This document shows positions 16,525-25,135 of a DNA stretch of 51,981 nt, in pieces. Source of the DNA: Lachnospiraceae bacterium (lineage in GTDB: Bacteria; Bacillota; Clostridia; Lachnospirales; Lachnospiraceae). The notes below the pieces were generated by a model. It was given only the letters and a program-made list of their open reading frames with translations, did no database searches and was not told the origin of the DNA. The stretch covers positions 1-51,981 of the forward strand of contig JAKSSE010000004.1 in NCBI GenBank assembly GCA_024403255.1, written 5' to 3'. The position numbers and the translations under genes are program-made. Numbering within the stretch: position 1 is the first letter of the stretch; each line of letters opens with the position of its first letter.

Positions 16525-17498
16525 TGAAAGAAAGAGCACTTAATGTTGGAGTTATAGGATGTGGAAGATGGGGATCATGCATAGCATGGTATCTTGATTC
16601 CATTGGACATAATGTGACAATGTATGGCCGTGAGGGCTCAAAGCGAATGGCTACTCTTATGGCTGAAAGAAAAAATGAATATCTGGCGATACCAGAGAGT
16701 ATGGAGCTTACGACAGACATTGATAAGGCACTTTCAGGTGATGTGATTATCATTTCCATAAATGCTCAGAACCTGGATTCTCTGGCTAAGGACATAGCGG
16801 CTAGAAATATCATGGATAAGACTTTTGTTTTATGTATGAAAGGTCTTGAAATTGAAGGTCATAGAACGCTTACTCAAATTATGAGAGATAACATAGATTC
16901 TTCCAATGATGTTGCTGTCTGGATTGGACCAGGACATGTTGAAGAGTTTTATAAAGGCGTTCCAAACTGTATGGTTATTGACTCTGACAGAGAGAGGACA
17001 AAAGATTTTTTAATTAAGGCTTTTTCAGGTGATCTTATCCGTTTTTATTATGGAAACGATCTCATTGGAAATGAGCTTGGCGCAGCTACAAAAAATGTAA
17101 TCGGAATTGCAGCGGGAATGCTCGATGGCTGCGGCCTTACATCTCTTAAGGGAGCACTCATGAGCCGAGGAACAAGAGAGGTTGCAAGACTGATTTTGGC
17201 AATGGGTGGCAATGAACTTTCTGCCTATGGACTTTGCCATCTTGGAGATTATGAGGCAACAGTCTTTTCATCGCACAGCCACAACAGAAAGTTTGGTGAG
17301 TGTTTTGTGAAGGGCGAAGAATATACCTCTTTGGCTGAAGGCTATTACACAGCAAAAGCTATTATAGAGCTTGCTAAAGATAAAGGTGTTGAAATGCCAA
17401 TATGCAATGTCGTATATACTATTCTTTATGAGAACAGGGATGCAAAAGAAGCGATAGGGTCGCTTTTCGACAGAAGTTTAAAAGAAGAATTTTATTAA
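16524..17498 (+). CDS. gpsA: NAD(P)-dependent glycerol-3-phosphate dehydrogenase
   Basis: This 324-residue dehydrogenase has the Rossmann motif GVIGCGRWGSCIA (about residues 9-21), CMKGLEIEG, VWIGPGHVEEFYKG, the catalytic-lysine region ELGAATKNVIGIAAGMLDG, and the C-terminal LGDYEATVFSSHSHNRKFGE, a variant of the family's GDLxxTCxSxxSRNxxxG. It supplies sn-glycerol 3-phosphate for phospholipid synthesis. GTG 16524 overlaps the permease stop by 1 base. It is the last gene of the tig-to-gpsA run. Confidence 0.93.
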   Translation: MKERALNVGVIGCGRWGSCIAWYLDSIGHNVTMYGREGSKRMATLMAERKNEYLAIPESMELTTDIDKALSGDVIIISINAQNLDSLAKDIAARNIMDKTFVLCMKGLEIEGHRTLTQIMRDNIDSSNDVAVWIGPGHVEEFYKGVPNCMVIDSDRERTKDFLIKAFSGDLIRFYYGNDLIGNELGAATKNVIGIAAGMLDGCGLTSLKGALMSRGTREVARLILAMGGNELSAYGLCHLGDYEATVFSSHSHNRKFGECFVKGEEYTSLAEGYYTAKAIIELAKDKGVEMPICNVVYTILYENRDAKEAIGSLFDRSLKEEFY

Positions 17499-17502
17499 AT
17501 AA

Positions 17503-17781
17503 TTATGCACATAACGGAAGAGGAGATAGCTCATCGCTATCTCCTCTTCCTAGTATAAGGTAATCTAAGCTTACGCCGAAGTGGGTGCTTAAATACCCAA
17601 AGTTCATTATGTCTGGTACGGTTTCGCCTCGCTGCCATTTATAAACGGCGTTTTCAGAGACGCCCATCTCTTCCGCAAATTGCTCAACGGTGAGGTGGTT
17701 GGACTGGCGAACCTGCTTGATACGAGCCCCAATGGACTCAAGGTCAACGCGTGCATCAGTGAATGAAAAAATGTTATTCAT
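17503..17781 (-). CDS. Small XRE-family regulator
   Basis: The 92-residue protein is a Cro/C1-type helix-turn-helix (IGARIKQVRQSNHLTVEQFAEEMGVSENAVYKWQRGETVPDIMN, about residues 18-61), with a short tail SLDYLILGRGDSDELSPLPLCA. The ribosome site GGAGG precedes the start. It has its own strong promoter but lies downstream of the ClpP/TraG/YbjN genes on the same strand and may regulate them. Oddly, the last residues are encoded by a perfect 15-bp hairpin, suggesting a terminator that captured the end of the gene. Confidence 0.85.
   Translation of the reverse strand: MNNIFSFTDARVDLESIGARIKQVRQSNHLTVEQFAEEMGVSENAVYKWQRGETVPDIMNFGYLSTHFGVSLDYLILGRGDSDELSPLPLCA
17516..17550. terminator. Symmetric hairpin between gpsA and XRE gene
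   Basis: GGAAGAGGAGATAGC (17516-17530) and GCTATCTCCTCTTCC (17536-17550) are perfect reverse complements around a 5-base loop. It stands at the meeting point of convergent transcripts. Neither side has a strong T run, so it may also protect 3' ends. Confidence 0.7.
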
Positions 17782-17805
17782 TTGTACCTCCAGATTGTAA
17801 GTGTT

Positions 17806-17910
17806 TTATTTGTAACATTTACTGTTCTTGGCTTTGCCTTTCTGCTCCTCAGCAGTCAAAAGAACATATCCGTGGTTTTTAGTTGGAGATACATCATATC
17901 TCGCAACCAT
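17806..17910 (-). other. 34-codon frame or structured XRE leader RNA
   Basis: On the minus strand a frame starting MVARYDVSPTKNHGYVLLT and ending CYK has protein-like composition but no ribosome site. The same bases fold well as RNA: GTTCTT/AAGAAC (17860-17865 with 17824-17829) closes a junction holding CTGCT-GAGG-AGCAG and GGC-AAA-GCC. A second stem then forms as GTAAATGTT with AACACTTAC (one mismatch) just before the XRE ribosome site. The XRE promoter overlaps the would-be start codon, so the structured-leader reading is favoured. Confidence 0.4.
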
Positions 17911-17921
17911 GCAAATGTCAA
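17893..17921 (-). promoter_or_regulatory. Sigma-A promoter for small XRE gene
   Basis: On the minus strand TTGACA (17916-17921), a 17-base spacer and TATGAT (17893-17898). It leaves a leader of about 105 bases before the XRE start. Confidence 0.75.
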
Positions 17922-17927
17922 CAAAAA

Positions 17928-18503
17928 TTATGCAGGTTTTTTCTTTTTGAATAATTCTCCAAATTCATCAGAATCATCATCGGAAGCGTCATCAAAAAAA
18001 TCATAGCCATCGTACTCATCAAAATCGTCAAAGTCATCAGGCTCATCATATTCATCTTCGTCATGGATTTCTGGCCTTGGCTCTCTTCTTAATGCCCATA
18101 TTGCTTCAAGAAATGTTGGGGCCACATCATCAAGAATACAGAAAAAGGTCATAATGTATTCCATTACCATCTTGCCCGGCTCATGGTCATTTAGGTAAAA
18201 GTTTACTGAAGCCATAAGATCATCATCTTTGTCAAAAGAAAATGACGCAAAGGAAAAATTGTTGTTGGCCTCGTTGAGCTTATGAAAAAGCTGTTCCTGA
18301 ATATTTTGCTCAACCTTAGTAACAATAGTGCTGTAAGCGTTGCACTTGCCACTATCAGCTACATCTAAAATGATGTTCATCGCGGTGACATTTTTTAGTT
18401 CCATCGGGATGAAGAGGCTTTTTCCATTACCACTTTCGTTGACGAAAAATCTTAATTTTTTTTCTTTGAAATATTCTTTTATTTGTTCGATATAGTTACT
18501 CAT
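17928..18503 (-). CDS. YbjN-domain-like protein with acidic tail
   Basis: The 191-residue protein resembles the YbjN / type III secretion chaperone-like fold: YFKEKKLRFFVNESGNGKSLFIPMELKNV, a strand-rich middle, SFDKDDDLMASVNFYLNDHE, and a helix VMEYIMTFFCILDDVAPTFLEAIWAL. Residues about 145-185 are almost entirely Asp/Glu/Tyr/Phe (DEYDEPDDFDDFDEYDGYD), then a short KKKKPA end. The acidic tail could mimic nucleic acid or dock a basic partner. It lies 9 bases after the TraG-like gene with AGGAGG, so it is in one operon. It may be an adaptor for the ATPase or peptidase. Confidence 0.75.
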   Translation of the reverse strand: MSNYIEQIKEYFKEKKLRFFVNESGNGKSLFIPMELKNVTAMNIILDVADSGKCNAYSTIVTKVEQNIQEQLFHKLNEANNNFSFASFSFDKDDDLMASVNFYLNDHEPGKMVMEYIMTFFCILDDVAPTFLEAIWALRREPRPEIHDEDEYDEPDDFDDFDEYDGYDFFDDASDDDSDEFGELFKKKKPA

Positions 18504-18512
18504 ATTAACCTC

Positions 18513-19772
18513 CTAGCTGGCTTGTTTAATATTGTCTTTTTTACACTGGGACAACGCCTTGTAGGTGTTATCCTCAGTGATGTTGTAACGACGTGTTTTT
18601 ATTGGATATTGCCCTCTTCTAAAGACGATTACATCTCCGATTGGCATATATAAAACTTCATCCAGTGATTCGTCTAACCTCTGACTAATGTTTTTGGCAG
18701 TGGTTAAATCCATTGATCCAAAGTAGAGGTAGGTGTCACAGTTATTAATGATGGTGGTGGCTTCTGTCTTTCCATACATACCTTCAAGCTGTGACTCGGA
18801 CTGGAGAAGTAGTGTTACGGATATTCCCTTTTCTCTAAAGATAGAGATGTATTCAGGGAAATTTACTATCTTGCTTCCTGTGGCAAAGTCATCGCAAAGG
18901 ACGTGGACTGGAAGAGGAAGTTTTCCATCATCCAGTTCCTCAGCATACTCAAAAAGTGTTTTAAACACCTGAGAGTAGAAGATGTTAACAAAGCAGTTTA
19001 GCGAAGGGTTAACCGCTGAGGTTGTGATGAACAATATTGTTTTTTCATTTGCAAGACGCTCGAAATCTACACTGCCACCTTTATCAAACAGCTCGAGGAG
19101 CGAAGGGGTGAAGATTTTATCGAAAGCGTTGCAGGCTGTACTGTAGATGCAGCTGGCCGTTTTTTCAGCCACACTCCTGAAGGTGTTCCAACAGGAAGCT
19201 GCAAATGCTGTAGGGTTATTCTTTTTTAGTTTTTCAAAATAATCATCAAGGTCGGTTTCGAACCCTGAGTTTGTAAACTGAAAGTTTAGCGACTTGAAGG
19301 TGTTTACAACGCCAGCCATTGAAGCTCTACCACCTTTAGTCATCATTTCATGTGAGATTATGGCTGATATCAGGGATATAGCTGCGTTATCCCAGTACGG
19401 ATCTTTTTTTACCGTATCAGGATCAATGTCAGCATTGACGATTGCCTTTGCAAGAAAGGTGATATCCTGGTGGGATTTTATATATTTAATTGGGTCATAA
19501 GAGACCAGGGATTGATCGGGATTGGCAAAATTTAAATCCCAGACGTTATAGCCTCTCATCTTGAAAAGGTTCCAGTATTTTTTTACAAGACGTCTTTTAG
19601 TAAGAGTGATTATTAAGCTTCCGTTTTTGGTTTCAAGAAGTCTTGGCTCTGCAACAGACATTGTTTTACCGCAGCCTGATGTTCCGCAGACTAAGATATT
19701 ATTGTTTAGGCCTGTCTTTGAAGAGTCGGTTGAGTATATGCAGTTTTCGGCGAGAATTACATTATCTGTCAT
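18513..19772 (-). CDS. VirD4/TraG-type ATPase without membrane anchor
   Basis: This 419-residue protein matches the type IV coupling-protein ATPase core: Walker A GTSGCGKT (30-37), DPYWDNAAISLISAI (about 124-138), Walker B VHVLCDDFATG (Asp294-295), LLLQSESQLEGMYG (about 321-334) and NNCDTYLYFGSMDLTTAK (about 343-360). Canonical VirD4/TraG proteins carry N-terminal membrane helices; here the Walker A lies at residue 30 and none is seen, so it should be soluble. No relaxase, mating-pair or integrase gene is nearby. The gene sits 10 bases after a ClpP-like peptidase gene and 9 before the YbjN-like gene. A hexameric translocase for the peptidase is an inference. Confidence 0.85.
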   Translation of the reverse strand: MTDNVILAENCIYSTDSSKTGLNNNILVCGTSGCGKTMSVAEPRLLETKNGSLIITLTKRRLVKKYWNLFKMRGYNVWDLNFANPDQSLVSYDPIKYIKSHQDITFLAKAIVNADIDPDTVKKDPYWDNAAISLISAIISHEMMTKGGRASMAGVVNTFKSLNFQFTNSGFETDLDDYFEKLKKNNPTAFAASCWNTFRSVAEKTASCIYSTACNAFDKIFTPSLLELFDKGGSVDFERLANEKTILFITTSAVNPSLNCFVNIFYSQVFKTLFEYAEELDDGKLPLPVHVLCDDFATGSKIVNFPEYISIFREKGISVTLLLQSESQLEGMYGKTEATTIINNCDTYLYFGSMDLTTAKNISQRLDESLDEVLYMPIGDVIVFRRGQYPIKTRRYNITEDNTYKALSQCKKDNIKQAS

Positions 19773-19782
19773 TTAAATCTCC

Positions 19783-20367
19783 TTACATTAAGAGGGTAGT
19801 AAATGGAACAATTTTGTCGCAAAGCCCGAACTCTATTGATTCTTCAGCAGAATAGAAGTGGTCGTGGTCTGTGGCTTTTTCGACTTCTTCAAGTGATCTG
19901 CCTGAGTGTTTTGCGATGATGTTATTAAGTTTTTCTCTTGTTTTAATTAGAGAGTCGGAAAGCTCTTTAATTGAGGTTGTGTTTCCACCTATTTTTCCAC
20001 TTAAGAGAGGCTCGTGGAGCATTAGCTCTGAGTTTGGAAGCATAAACCTTCCTGATTTTCCACTTAGAAAAAGTAGTGCACCCATGCTGTATGCTTTTCC
20101 GACGCAGAACATCCTGATAGGAGTTTCTACTGACTGAATGGCATCATAGATAGTCATTCCTGCATTGATTTCACCACCAGGTGAGTTGATTATTAAGTTG
20201 ATTGGAGCCGTAGCATCTTCTTTTATGAGGAGCATTAAGGATTTGATAATTTCTAAAGCACTATCACTATTTATTTCTCCCTCCAAAAAAATGCATCTGT
20301 TTGATAGTAACCTGGTTTCGATGGGCATTGTCGTAATGCCGTTTGAAGATTTTACCTGAACGTTCAT
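19783..20367 (-). CDS. Second, divergent ClpP-like serine peptidase
   Basis: The 194-residue protein keeps the ClpP fold and the full triad: Ser94 in VGKAYSMGALLF, His118 in LMLHEPLLSG, Asp169 in DHDHFYSAEES; NLIINSPGGEINAGMTIYDAI is also conserved. It differs clearly from the housekeeping copy at 11505-12089 (for example AYSMGA for AASMGA and LHEP for IHQP). The start follows AAAGGAGG. No Clp ATPase lies beside it; the next gene is a TraG-like ATPase. It may form its own chamber, mix with ClpP1, or serve that ATPase. Confidence 0.9.
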   Translation of the reverse strand: MNVQVKSSNGITTMPIETRLLSNRCIFLEGEINSDSALEIIKSLMLLIKEDATAPINLIINSPGGEINAGMTIYDAIQSVETPIRMFCVGKAYSMGALLFLSGKSGRFMLPNSELMLHEPLLSGKIGGNTTSIKELSDSLIKTREKLNNIIAKHSGRSLEEVEKATDHDHFYSAEESIEFGLCDKIVPFTTLLM

Positions 20368-20470
20368 CTGCGCCTCCTTTCGTTTGTATACCCATATGAT
20401 ACGGACTTTGGGGATGTTTTTTAATAAACCAACAGTTTATAGACAGGGAAAAAGGGATTTTCATATTTTG

Positions 20471-20501
20471 TTCACACTTTATTTGGGAAAAATGCTACAA
20501 T
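20471..20501 (+). promoter_or_regulatory. Promoter for RND efflux operon
   Basis: TACAAT (20496-20501) carries an extended TG one base before it. TTCACA (20471-20476) lies 19 bases upstream as a loose -35. It stands 37 bases before the adaptor gene. Confidence 0.5.
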
Positions 20502-20538
20502 AGAAGAGTTTTTTGTTGATAAATTTAGGAGAAAAGAA

Positions 20539-22044
20539 ATGTTTAGAAATAAAGTAAAAGCAATAGTGGGAATTATTTTGGTTTCTTCAATGCTTTTTGG
20601 ATGCGGACAGGAAGCTGTAGAGGAGACTCAAACTACAGAAGTTTTAGTTGAAGTACAAAAGGCTGAAATGGGAAGCCTTTCTATAAACTCTGGATTTGTT
20701 GGAACAATCGAGGCATCGGAATCTGTAAATATTATTCCAATGGCAGCAGGAAAGGTTACAGATACCTTTTTTGAAGTTGGAGATATGGTTGAAGCAGGCG
20801 ATATCCTTTTTAAGATTGATGATGAGGCAGCTAAACTTCAGAAAGAACAGGCAGAGCTTACACTTAAGTCTACAAAGCAAAGCGCTGCTATGAATCAGAA
20901 TACAAATGCGATTAATTTCTACTCTCAGGTTTATAATGCGCAGGCTGCTATTGATACTGCAGAGGTGGGATATAAGGCAGTACAGAGGAACCTTGATGAT
21001 GCAGAGGATGCATTGGATGATATAGATGATATGGTGGACAAAACAAAATCCACAATAGCTGCGTATAATCAGTACATGTCAGATTATAAGACGGCTGTGG
21101 CTGGCGGTGACACTGATGCAAGGGACAAGGCAGCAGCGTCTATTGTTTTCATTGGAACATCACTTGGTATGGATACTAGGGCCGGTGATTCTGTTTCTTT
21201 AGAGGCTGTTGGACCAGCTCTTGCAAAATCGCTTGGTGATCTCCAGTCGGCTAAATCTCAGGCTAAAAACGGTGTTGCATCTCTTAAAGACACAAAATAC
21301 ACTACCGGCATAAGCCTTGGTCAGGCAAGACAGGCTCTTCAGACTATCTGTGAAATCCAGGCGGCAACAGGCGGCCAGGTTTTGGCAGACTCACTTCAGA
21401 CTGGTATCGATCTTGCAGCAATTGGCGTTGAGTCGGCCGAGTTAGCTCTTTCTTTCTATGAAGTTACCACTCCAATTTCTGGAAAAATCATAAGCAAAAA
21501 TGTTACCACCAATGGAATGGCTTCTCAGCAGTCCGTTGCATACGTAGTTGCACAGGACGATTCAATGTCTACTACTTTCAATGTAAGTGAGGATGTAAAG
21601 AATACCTTATATATAGGAAAAGAACTCGTAGTAGAAAGAAATGGAAAAGAGTTTAAAGGCGTTGTAAGTGAGGTCGCAAATTCTGTTGATCCTATGACCG
21701 GCCTTTTCACAGTTAAGGCTGATGTTGAGGCTGATGGAGAGATGCTTCCTAATGGTGTAAATGTAAAAATCAATTGCGAAACTTATAAAGAGGATAATGT
21801 GGTTGTCATTCCTTATGACGCAGTATATTACGATAGCGAAGGCTCGTATGTTTATTTAAATAAAGCTGGTAAAGCAGTAAAGACATTTGTGACCTGTGGC
21901 ATTTTTGATGAGGAAAATATTTCTATCACTGAAGGAATTAATCCTGGTGATGAAGTTGTTGTTAGTTGGGCATCAAATCTTGCAGATGGATGTGATCTTA
22001 AAATTTCAGATGGTTCAAAAGACGAGGTGACCGATGCTAACTAA
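20539..22044 (+). CDS. RND efflux membrane-fusion lipoprotein
   Basis: The 501-residue protein begins with a lipoprotein signal ending SSMLFGC (Cys22). The HlyD/AcrA-type architecture follows: a lipoyl-like strand VGTIEASESVNIIPMAAGKVTDTFFEVGDMVEAGDILFKID, a long helical hairpin (about residues 95-300), the returning lipoyl half TTPISGKIISKNV, and a beta-barrel with NSVDPMTGLFTVKADVEADGEMLPNGVNVKI. In a Gram-positive it is anchored to the outer face of the membrane and joins the RND permease. Its stop overlaps the permease start by 11 bases. Confidence 0.9.
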   Translation: MFRNKVKAIVGIILVSSMLFGCGQEAVEETQTTEVLVEVQKAEMGSLSINSGFVGTIEASESVNIIPMAAGKVTDTFFEVGDMVEAGDILFKIDDEAAKLQKEQAELTLKSTKQSAAMNQNTNAINFYSQVYNAQAAIDTAEVGYKAVQRNLDDAEDALDDIDDMVDKTKSTIAAYNQYMSDYKTAVAGGDTDARDKAAASIVFIGTSLGMDTRAGDSVSLEAVGPALAKSLGDLQSAKSQAKNGVASLKDTKYTTGISLGQARQALQTICEIQAATGGQVLADSLQTGIDLAAIGVESAELALSFYEVTTPISGKIISKNVTTNGMASQQSVAYVVAQDDSMSTTFNVSEDVKNTLYIGKELVVERNGKEFKGVVSEVANSVDPMTGLFTVKADVEADGEMLPNGVNVKINCETYKEDNVVVIPYDAVYYDSEGSYVYLNKAGKAVKTFVTCGIFDEENISITEGINPGDEVVVSWASNLADGCDLKISDGSKDEVTDAN

Positions 22045-25000
22045 GCTTGCGATTAAAAGACCGGTTTCGGTCATCTTAATAATTTTATCATTGGTAGTAT
22101 TTGGTATTACCTCCATTTTTGGATTTCAGCTTCAGCTTATTCCGGATATGGAAATGCCAATGCTTATCGTATATGCAGCTTATCCTGGTGCAGATGCGCA
22201 GAGTGTGGATGAGCTTGTAACATCTGTTATCGAGGATGCAGGTGATATTGTAAGCGGAATAGATATGACAGAATCTATGAGCCGTGAAAATGTCGGTCTT
22301 GTTCTTTTTACTTTCGATTATGGAACGGACATGGACGAGGCGCATAATGATCTTCGTGCGGCACTTGAGACTGCATCGCTTGCTCTTCCAGATAATGTTG
22401 ATACTCCTACCATCATTGAGATGAACATCAATGCCGTTGATGTTATTGATATTTCAGCGATAGAAGTAGGTGACATTGATCTTGAAAAAACCATAAAAGA
22501 GGATATTGTGCCACAGCTTGAAACATTGCCAGGTTCTGCGCAGGTTTCAGTCTATGGTGATGCTGCAAAATATATCAGAGTCCTTCTTGATTCGTCAGCC
22601 ATGAATCAGTATGGGCTTTCAATGAGCCAGGTGTCACAGTACATGTCGGCTTGTGACTTCTCTTATCCGGCGGGTTCGGTTTCTCAGGGCAAGCAGGATG
22701 TTGATGTTGCAACTGTAATGGAATACAACACAGCTCAAAGACTCAAGGAGCTTCCTATTACCACAAGCAAAGGCCAGACTATTCAGCTTCAGGATATAGC
22801 GACTGTATCAGAGGCTGTTGAAGAAGCAACCAGTATCAGTAGACATGATGGAAGAGAGAATCTTTCTATCGGTGTTCAGGCGAAAACAAGCTACGGAACA
22901 GTAAATGTCTGCCGTGATGTAAAAAATAAGCTTGAGCAGATTAAGTCCGAAAATCCTGACATCGAATTTGAAATAACCTATGATTCCAGCGAGTCCATTC
23001 TTGGATCCTTGAAAGCGGTTGCAGAAGCCCTTATTCTTGGCGTTTTATTTTCGATGCTTGTGCTTTTCCTTTTCTTTGGAGATTTCAAGGCTTCACTTAT
23101 TGTAGGTGCATCAATGCCGGTTTCACTTCTGGCGACACTTATTCTTATGAATGCCATGGGATTTTCCATGAACCTTGTGACGTTAACGTCTTTGGTTATA
23201 GCTATCGGTATGATGGTTGACTCTTCGATTGTCGTAATCGAAAGCTGCTTTAGAAAGAAAGACCAAAAGCTTGAGGTCAAGGAAGCTGCGTTAAAGGGTG
23301 CAAAGGAGGTAGCTGCTTCAATTATCGCATCTACAATTACTACCATCGTAGTTTACCTTCCTCTTGCAACCATGAAGTCGCTCTCAGGCCAGATGTTTTC
23401 AGCACTTGGTTGGACCATCGTGTTTGCGATGTTAGCGTCGCTTATTTCAGCTATAATGCTGATCCCTCTTTTCTATAGCATATTTAAGCCTGTTCCAAAG
23501 GAAAATCTCCCTATCGACAGACTCCTTGATAAGGTGAAAAATGGCTATGCGAAGCTTTTGCCAAAACTTTTATATAAAAAGAAAACAGTTCTTTTGGTTT
23601 TTGTGGCACTTCTCATAGGTTCATTTGCGATAGCAACAACTCTTAATGTAGAAATGATTCCTGCAGCGGATGAGGGTATGGTTGAGGTTTCCATGAACTT
23701 TAGGCCGGGCACCACTTTGGAAGAAAAAGACAAGGCTTTAAAAGAGTGGGAAAAAATTGCGAGCGAAGACCCGGATGTTGAATCATATAATGTATCCGGT
23801 GGAAGTAGCGGAATCTCCATTATGAATGCCGGTGGCGGTGACGGAGCATCATTAACCGCGACACTTAAGGATGATAGAAAAAGAAAGACCTCTCAGGTGG
23901 CAGATGATTGGAACGAGATTGCTGCAACCATGACAAATGTTGACTGTATGGCCAGCTCATCTGGTGCATCAATCACATCTTTTATGTCATCGGATTCCTA
24001 TGAAGTGTACCTTGAAGGCTTTAACCTTGATGAATTAAAAACTCAGGCAGCTGATGTAACAGAGGAACTTCGAGGCCTGCCTGGTGTTGTAAAAGCCAGC
24101 AACTCACTTGCTGTTGCATCGACCATGGTAAAGATTGACGTTGATCCACTTAAGGCTATGCAGGTGGGACTTACTCCTATCACAGTAGGAATGGCTGTTA
24201 AGGATGTAATTGGAGGCGTAAAAGCAAACACAATTACACGAGATGGTTCAGAATACGAAGTAAGGCTTGAGTATCCAAAGGGTGAGTATGATGACTTAAA
24301 TAACATCCTTAATATGAATGTATCAAGCCCAATGGGTAAACTTGTCCCATTGCGTGACATTGCTACTTTGGAGTACACAGACTCGCCTGACACCATCACA
24401 AAGATGAATGACAGGTACATCGTTACGCTTACTATAAATGCTTCTGCGGATGAACTTCAGCAGGTGAAAAAAGATGTGGATGCATACCTTGCTGACAGAA
24501 TGTTTGAAGGAAGTGTTTCTGTTTTCGATAGCACAAACGTAGAGATGCAGACAACAGAAATCACAAATATATTAAAGGCAATCCTCACAGCGATTTTCCT
24601 TGTATTCCTTGTAATGGCTATGCAGTTTGAATCTCCAAGATTCTCGCTTATGGTCATGACTACAATTCCGTTTGCGCTTATTGGTTCATTCTTCTTGCTT
24701 AGAGTGACCAACAGTTCAATTTCAATGATCTCAATGATGGGATTTTTGATGCTTATGGGTATCGTAGTTAACAACGGTATTTTATACGTCGATACGGCCA
24801 ATATGCTAAAAGCAGATATGCCAGTAGAAGAGGCACTTGTTGAATCAGGATGCATAAGACTTCGCCCTATTTTGATGACCACACTTACTACTATTCTTTC
24901 AATGGTTCCTATGTCGCTTGGTCTTGGAAAAAATGGTGTAATCATGCAGGGTATGGCGCTTGTTATTATTGGAGGACTTATTGCTTCGACTATCCTTTCA

Positions 25001-25135
25001 CTTATACTTATCCCAAGTTTCTATCTGATGCTTGATAAAGATTACAACAAGGACAGAAAAGCACAAAAGAAACTTAAGAAAGCGGAAAAGAAGGCAGAAA
25101 AGAAAGAGCTTAAGCAGAAAGAGGAAAAGAAATGA
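22034..25135 (+). CDS. RND-family efflux permease (SwrC/AcrB-like)
   Basis: The 1033-residue protein has the two-fold RND pattern: an N-terminal helix (LAIKRPVSVILIILSLVVFG), a large porter loop, a helix bundle with the proton-relay region LVIAIGMMVDSSIVVIES, a second loop, and a second bundle ending GMALVIIGGLIASTILSLILIPSFYLML. The C-terminus is Lys/Glu-rich. It probably exports lipophilic compounds or lipopeptides like SwrC of Bacillus, by proton antiport. It lies between its adaptor and a PrsW-type protease, both overlapping. Confidence 0.93.
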   Translation: MLTKLAIKRPVSVILIILSLVVFGITSIFGFQLQLIPDMEMPMLIVYAAYPGADAQSVDELVTSVIEDAGDIVSGIDMTESMSRENVGLVLFTFDYGTDMDEAHNDLRAALETASLALPDNVDTPTIIEMNINAVDVIDISAIEVGDIDLEKTIKEDIVPQLETLPGSAQVSVYGDAAKYIRVLLDSSAMNQYGLSMSQVSQYMSACDFSYPAGSVSQGKQDVDVATVMEYNTAQRLKELPITTSKGQTIQLQDIATVSEAVEEATSISRHDGRENLSIGVQAKTSYGTVNVCRDVKNKLEQIKSENPDIEFEITYDSSESILGSLKAVAEALILGVLFSMLVLFLFFGDFKASLIVGASMPVSLLATLILMNAMGFSMNLVTLTSLVIAIGMMVDSSIVVIESCFRKKDQKLEVKEAALKGAKEVAASIIASTITTIVVYLPLATMKSLSGQMFSALGWTIVFAMLASLISAIMLIPLFYSIFKPVPKENLPIDRLLDKVKNGYAKLLPKLLYKKKTVLLVFVALLIGSFAIATTLNVEMIPAADEGMVEVSMNFRPGTTLEEKDKALKEWEKIASEDPDVESYNVSGGSSGISIMNAGGGDGASLTATLKDDRKRKTSQVADDWNEIAATMTNVDCMASSSGASITSFMSSDSYEVYLEGFNLDELKTQAADVTEELRGLPGVVKASNSLAVASTMVKIDVDPLKAMQVGLTPITVGMAVKDVIGGVKANTITRDGSEYEVRLEYPKGEYDDLNNILNMNVSSPMGKLVPLRDIATLEYTDSPDTITKMNDRYIVTLTINASADELQQVKKDVDAYLADRMFEGSVSVFDSTNVEMQTTEITNILKAILTAIFLVFLVMAMQFESPRFSLMVMTTIPFALIGSFFLLRVTNSSISMISMMGFLMLMGIVVNNGILYVDTANMLKADMPVEEALVESGCIRLRPILMTTLTTILSMVPMSLGLGKNGVIMQGMALVIIGGLIASTILSLILIPSFYLMLDKDYNKDRKAQKKLKKAEKKAEKKELKQKEEKK

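Noticed and set aside
17782..18006. Plus-strand 74-codon frame
   Set aside because: It has no ribosome site and overlaps the minus-strand promoter, leader and YbjN-like gene end.
17503..20367. Remnant of a conjugative element because of the TraG-like gene
   Set aside because: No relaxase, VirB4/VirB6, integrase or attachment-site repeats are seen, and the ATPase lacks the membrane anchor expected of a coupling protein. It remains a possible origin but not a supported call.
19783..20367. Inactive ClpR-like subunit
   Set aside because: All three catalytic residues (Ser94, His118, Asp169) are present in the right contexts.
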